From the NCBI RefSeq assembly GCF_028768465.1, contig NZ_CP118225.1, positions 3,453,001 through 3,517,000 of the forward strand: DNA of 64,000 nt. Direction: 5' to 3'. Below the pieces are notes generated by a model. That model had not been told where the DNA came from. It did not search any database and saw nothing but the letters and a program-made list of their open reading frames with translations. Position 1 is the stretch's first letter, and every line of letters begins with the position of its first letter. This DNA comes from Rhodopirellula sp. P2 (GTDB lineage: Bacteria; Planctomycetota; Planctomycetia; Pirellulales; Pirellulaceae). Of the stretch, positions 62,821 to 64,000 are shown piece after piece. A program made the translations under genes and the position numbers.

Positions 62821-63285
62821 ATGCGGATCGACAGTCATCGCTTCGGCACGTTGGAACTCAACGCCGACCAGTTGTTTTTGTTCCCGCAGGGTCTGATTGG
62901 AATGGAATCGCTTCATCAGTGGGCGTTGATTCCTGACACGGACAACGCTTCGGTGGCCTGGCTGCAAAGTGCGGCCCGAGGTGATCGAGCACTGGCTGTG
63001 ATCAGTCCACGAGCGTTCTTCCCGGACTATCGAGTCCACATCGGGCGGCGTGATCTGTCGAGCTTGCACCTGACGTCAGGCTCGGAAGTCTATGTGATGA
63101 CCACCGTCGCCGGGCACGTTGGCAAGTTGACGACGAACCTGCGAGCACCTCTGATGCTGAACCTGGATCGTCGCTTGGGTTGCCAGGTGATCACCAACGA
63201 CGATCGTCCCATGCGTCAGCCATTGCCGACCGTGGCATCCGAATCGGCCAAGCCATTGCCGACCTCACAGGTGCGTGCTGCCTGA
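62821..63285 (+). CDS. fliW: Flagellar assembly factor FliW
   Basis: 154 residues starting at ATG 62821. FliW binds flagellin and, when flagellin is exported, releases to bind CsrA and stop its repression, so filament assembly controls translation. [21 protein letters not shown] and [20 protein letters not shown] resemble the family. It lies between flgL and csrA as in many bacteria. A strong terminator follows at 63318-63354. Confidence 0.9.
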   Translation: MRIDSHRFGTLELNADQLFLFPQGLIGMESLHQWALIPDTDNASVAWLQSAARGDRALAVISPRAFFPDYRVHIGRRDLSSLHLTSGSEVYVMTTVAGHVGKLTTNLRAPLMLNLDRRLGCQVITNDDRPMRQPLPTVASESAKPLPTSQVRAA

Positions 63286-63760
63286 TTCGAGTCGACGAAC
63301 CCAGACAAAACAAACGGAATGGCGAGCATTGGATGACAATGCTCGCCATTTTTCGTTGATGCGCGTGGGGAGGTGGGGTAGCGGCACCGGGTGGCTGGCA
63401 GCGATCCCCTGCCAGAAGAAGTGGTGGCGGGACCGTTCCTTCGCGAACCCGATCCAGTCAATCGGTGTCCGGCTTGCGGGATGGAGATGGGTGGGCGTTG
63501 CAAACGGGGTACCAAGTCGAATCGGCACGACCGGCACGTGCCGACCTTCTGACCGATGCGTGAACTATTCCATCCGGTGGGTCGATGAGTGGTGTACGCG
63601 AGGCGAAGCAACGGGTGTTGTTTCATCAGGTGAACCTCGTCCGAACATTGCGATGGAATGCAACAACTCTCGGCAATGGAATGCCGCCGTGAACACATTG
63701 AAATTCCTGACGAATTGATTCGAAAGCTCTCCCACTCCGACAACTTAAGCCGAGGACACC
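63286..63760. other. Gap between fliW and csrA
   Basis: About 475 bases: the fliW terminator, then about 400 bases with no supported gene. Because of the terminator, csrA probably has its own promoter here; GAGGA ends 4 bases before its ATG. Confidence 0.5.
63318..63364 (+). terminator. Intrinsic terminator of fliW
   Basis: A 14-bp perfect stem AATGGCGAGCATTG/CAATGCTCGCCATT (63318-63331 and 63337-63350) with a 5-base loop, a T-run, and ATGCGC at 63359-63364. Confidence 0.95.
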
Positions 63761-63985
63761 ATGCTCGTCCTTTCCCGACACCGCGACGAAAGCATCATGA
63801 TTGGTGACGATGTGGTCGTAACCATCGTTGATATTCGAGGCGACAAAGTGCGTCTGGGTATCGAAGCTCCCCAAGCGATACCGGTGCACCGCCAAGAGGT
63901 CTATGACGCGATTCAGCGAGAAAATCGCCGCGCGTCACAGACAGGTGCAGGAGCGACAAAAGACGTTCGTCCACCTCGTGACTGA
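63761..63985 (+). CDS. csrA: Carbon storage regulator CsrA
   Basis: 74 residues. The RNA-binding beta strands MLVLSRHRDESIMIGDDVVV and VRLGIEAPQAIPVHRQEVYD are typical of CsrA/RsmA, which binds GGA motifs in leader RNAs to block or activate translation. Its partner FliW is encoded upstream. The C-terminal 16 residues (RRASQTGAGATKDVRPPRD) are an extra tail not conserved in E. coli. Confidence 0.96.
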   Translation: MLVLSRHRDESIMIGDDVVVTIVDIRGDKVRLGIEAPQAIPVHRQEVYDAIQRENRRASQTGAGATKDVRPPRD

Positions 63986-64000
63986 ACGCCGTCAGAAGTG

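Noticed and set aside
1-64000. tRNA or rRNA genes
   Set aside because: No cloverleaf with a conserved TTCRA loop and no rRNA sequence was recognised on either strand.

Overview
The window looks like a chromosome segment of a Rhodopirellula-like planctomycete (Pirellulaceae). This rests on a Pirellula-type haem-binding C-terminus at the left edge, a YTV-repeat secreted protein, FG-GAP/ASPIC proteins, several enzymes and regulators with extra domains, GTG/TTG starts, wide spacing, and intergenic DNA full of large imperfect palindromes. I see no rRNA, tRNA, CRISPR array, transposase or prophage. The species is inferred from gene content, not measured.

Layout. 1-2.2 kb: end of a cytochrome-type gene, then about 1.3 kb of palindromic repeat elements. 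2.2-5.3 kb (minus): rpsO followed by pnp, with a structured spacer. 5.4-10.6 kb: an outer-membrane barrel protein (minus), an HTH-PTS EIIA fusion overlapping an unknown gene (plus), and the YTV protein (minus). 11-15.2 kb (plus): TPR protein, thioredoxin-protease fusion, GNAT-like protein. 15.3-16.3 kb (minus): a helical HHE-like protein coupled to a response regulator. 16.7-19.6 kb (plus): alkaline phosphatase and a Gfo/Idh/MocA oxidoreductase, which abuts a truncated rtcB with 13-bp tandem repeats upstream. 20.3-29 kb: a membrane-anchored CxxCH protein (minus), then a large MscS channel, an FG-GAP protein, a MazG-like enzyme and TauE and TerC membrane proteins (plus).

29-38.4 kb (minus) is the most distinctive locus: bcp peroxiredoxin, two different Hsp70-family proteins, and a 1333-residue membrane-anchored FG-GAP/ASPIC protein, all in one direction and tightly spaced. 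38.7-41.8 kb (plus): rsfS, argS with a coiled-coil insertion, and a small lysine-rich AT-hook protein with a strong terminator. 41.9-45.6 kb (minus): FHA-GAF-adenylate cyclase and a HI0933-type flavoprotein. 45.8-50.7 kb: fatty acid desaturase, class IV aminotransferase, LuxR-type regulator, a GAF protein with a degenerate GGDEF domain, and an SseB-like protein. 50.9-54.4 kb (minus): oxidoreductase, larE and a Ser/Thr kinase joined by ATGA overlaps. 54.7-60.5 kb: rph, another palindromic element, a C39-like membrane protein, a nitrilase, sthA, a DUF202 protein and a zinc-ribbon/TerB-like protein. 60.6-64 kb (plus): flgL, fliW and csrA.

Common themes are RNA metabolism and translation (rpsO, pnp, rph, rsfS, argS, csrA), signalling (kinase, cyclase, response regulator, EIIA-HTH, LuxR) and cell-envelope functions. 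Four intrinsic terminators (after pnp, the YTV gene, the AT-hook gene and fliW) are followed by the hexamer ATGCGC at or just past the U-tract. Related inverted-repeat elements occur near both ends of the window.
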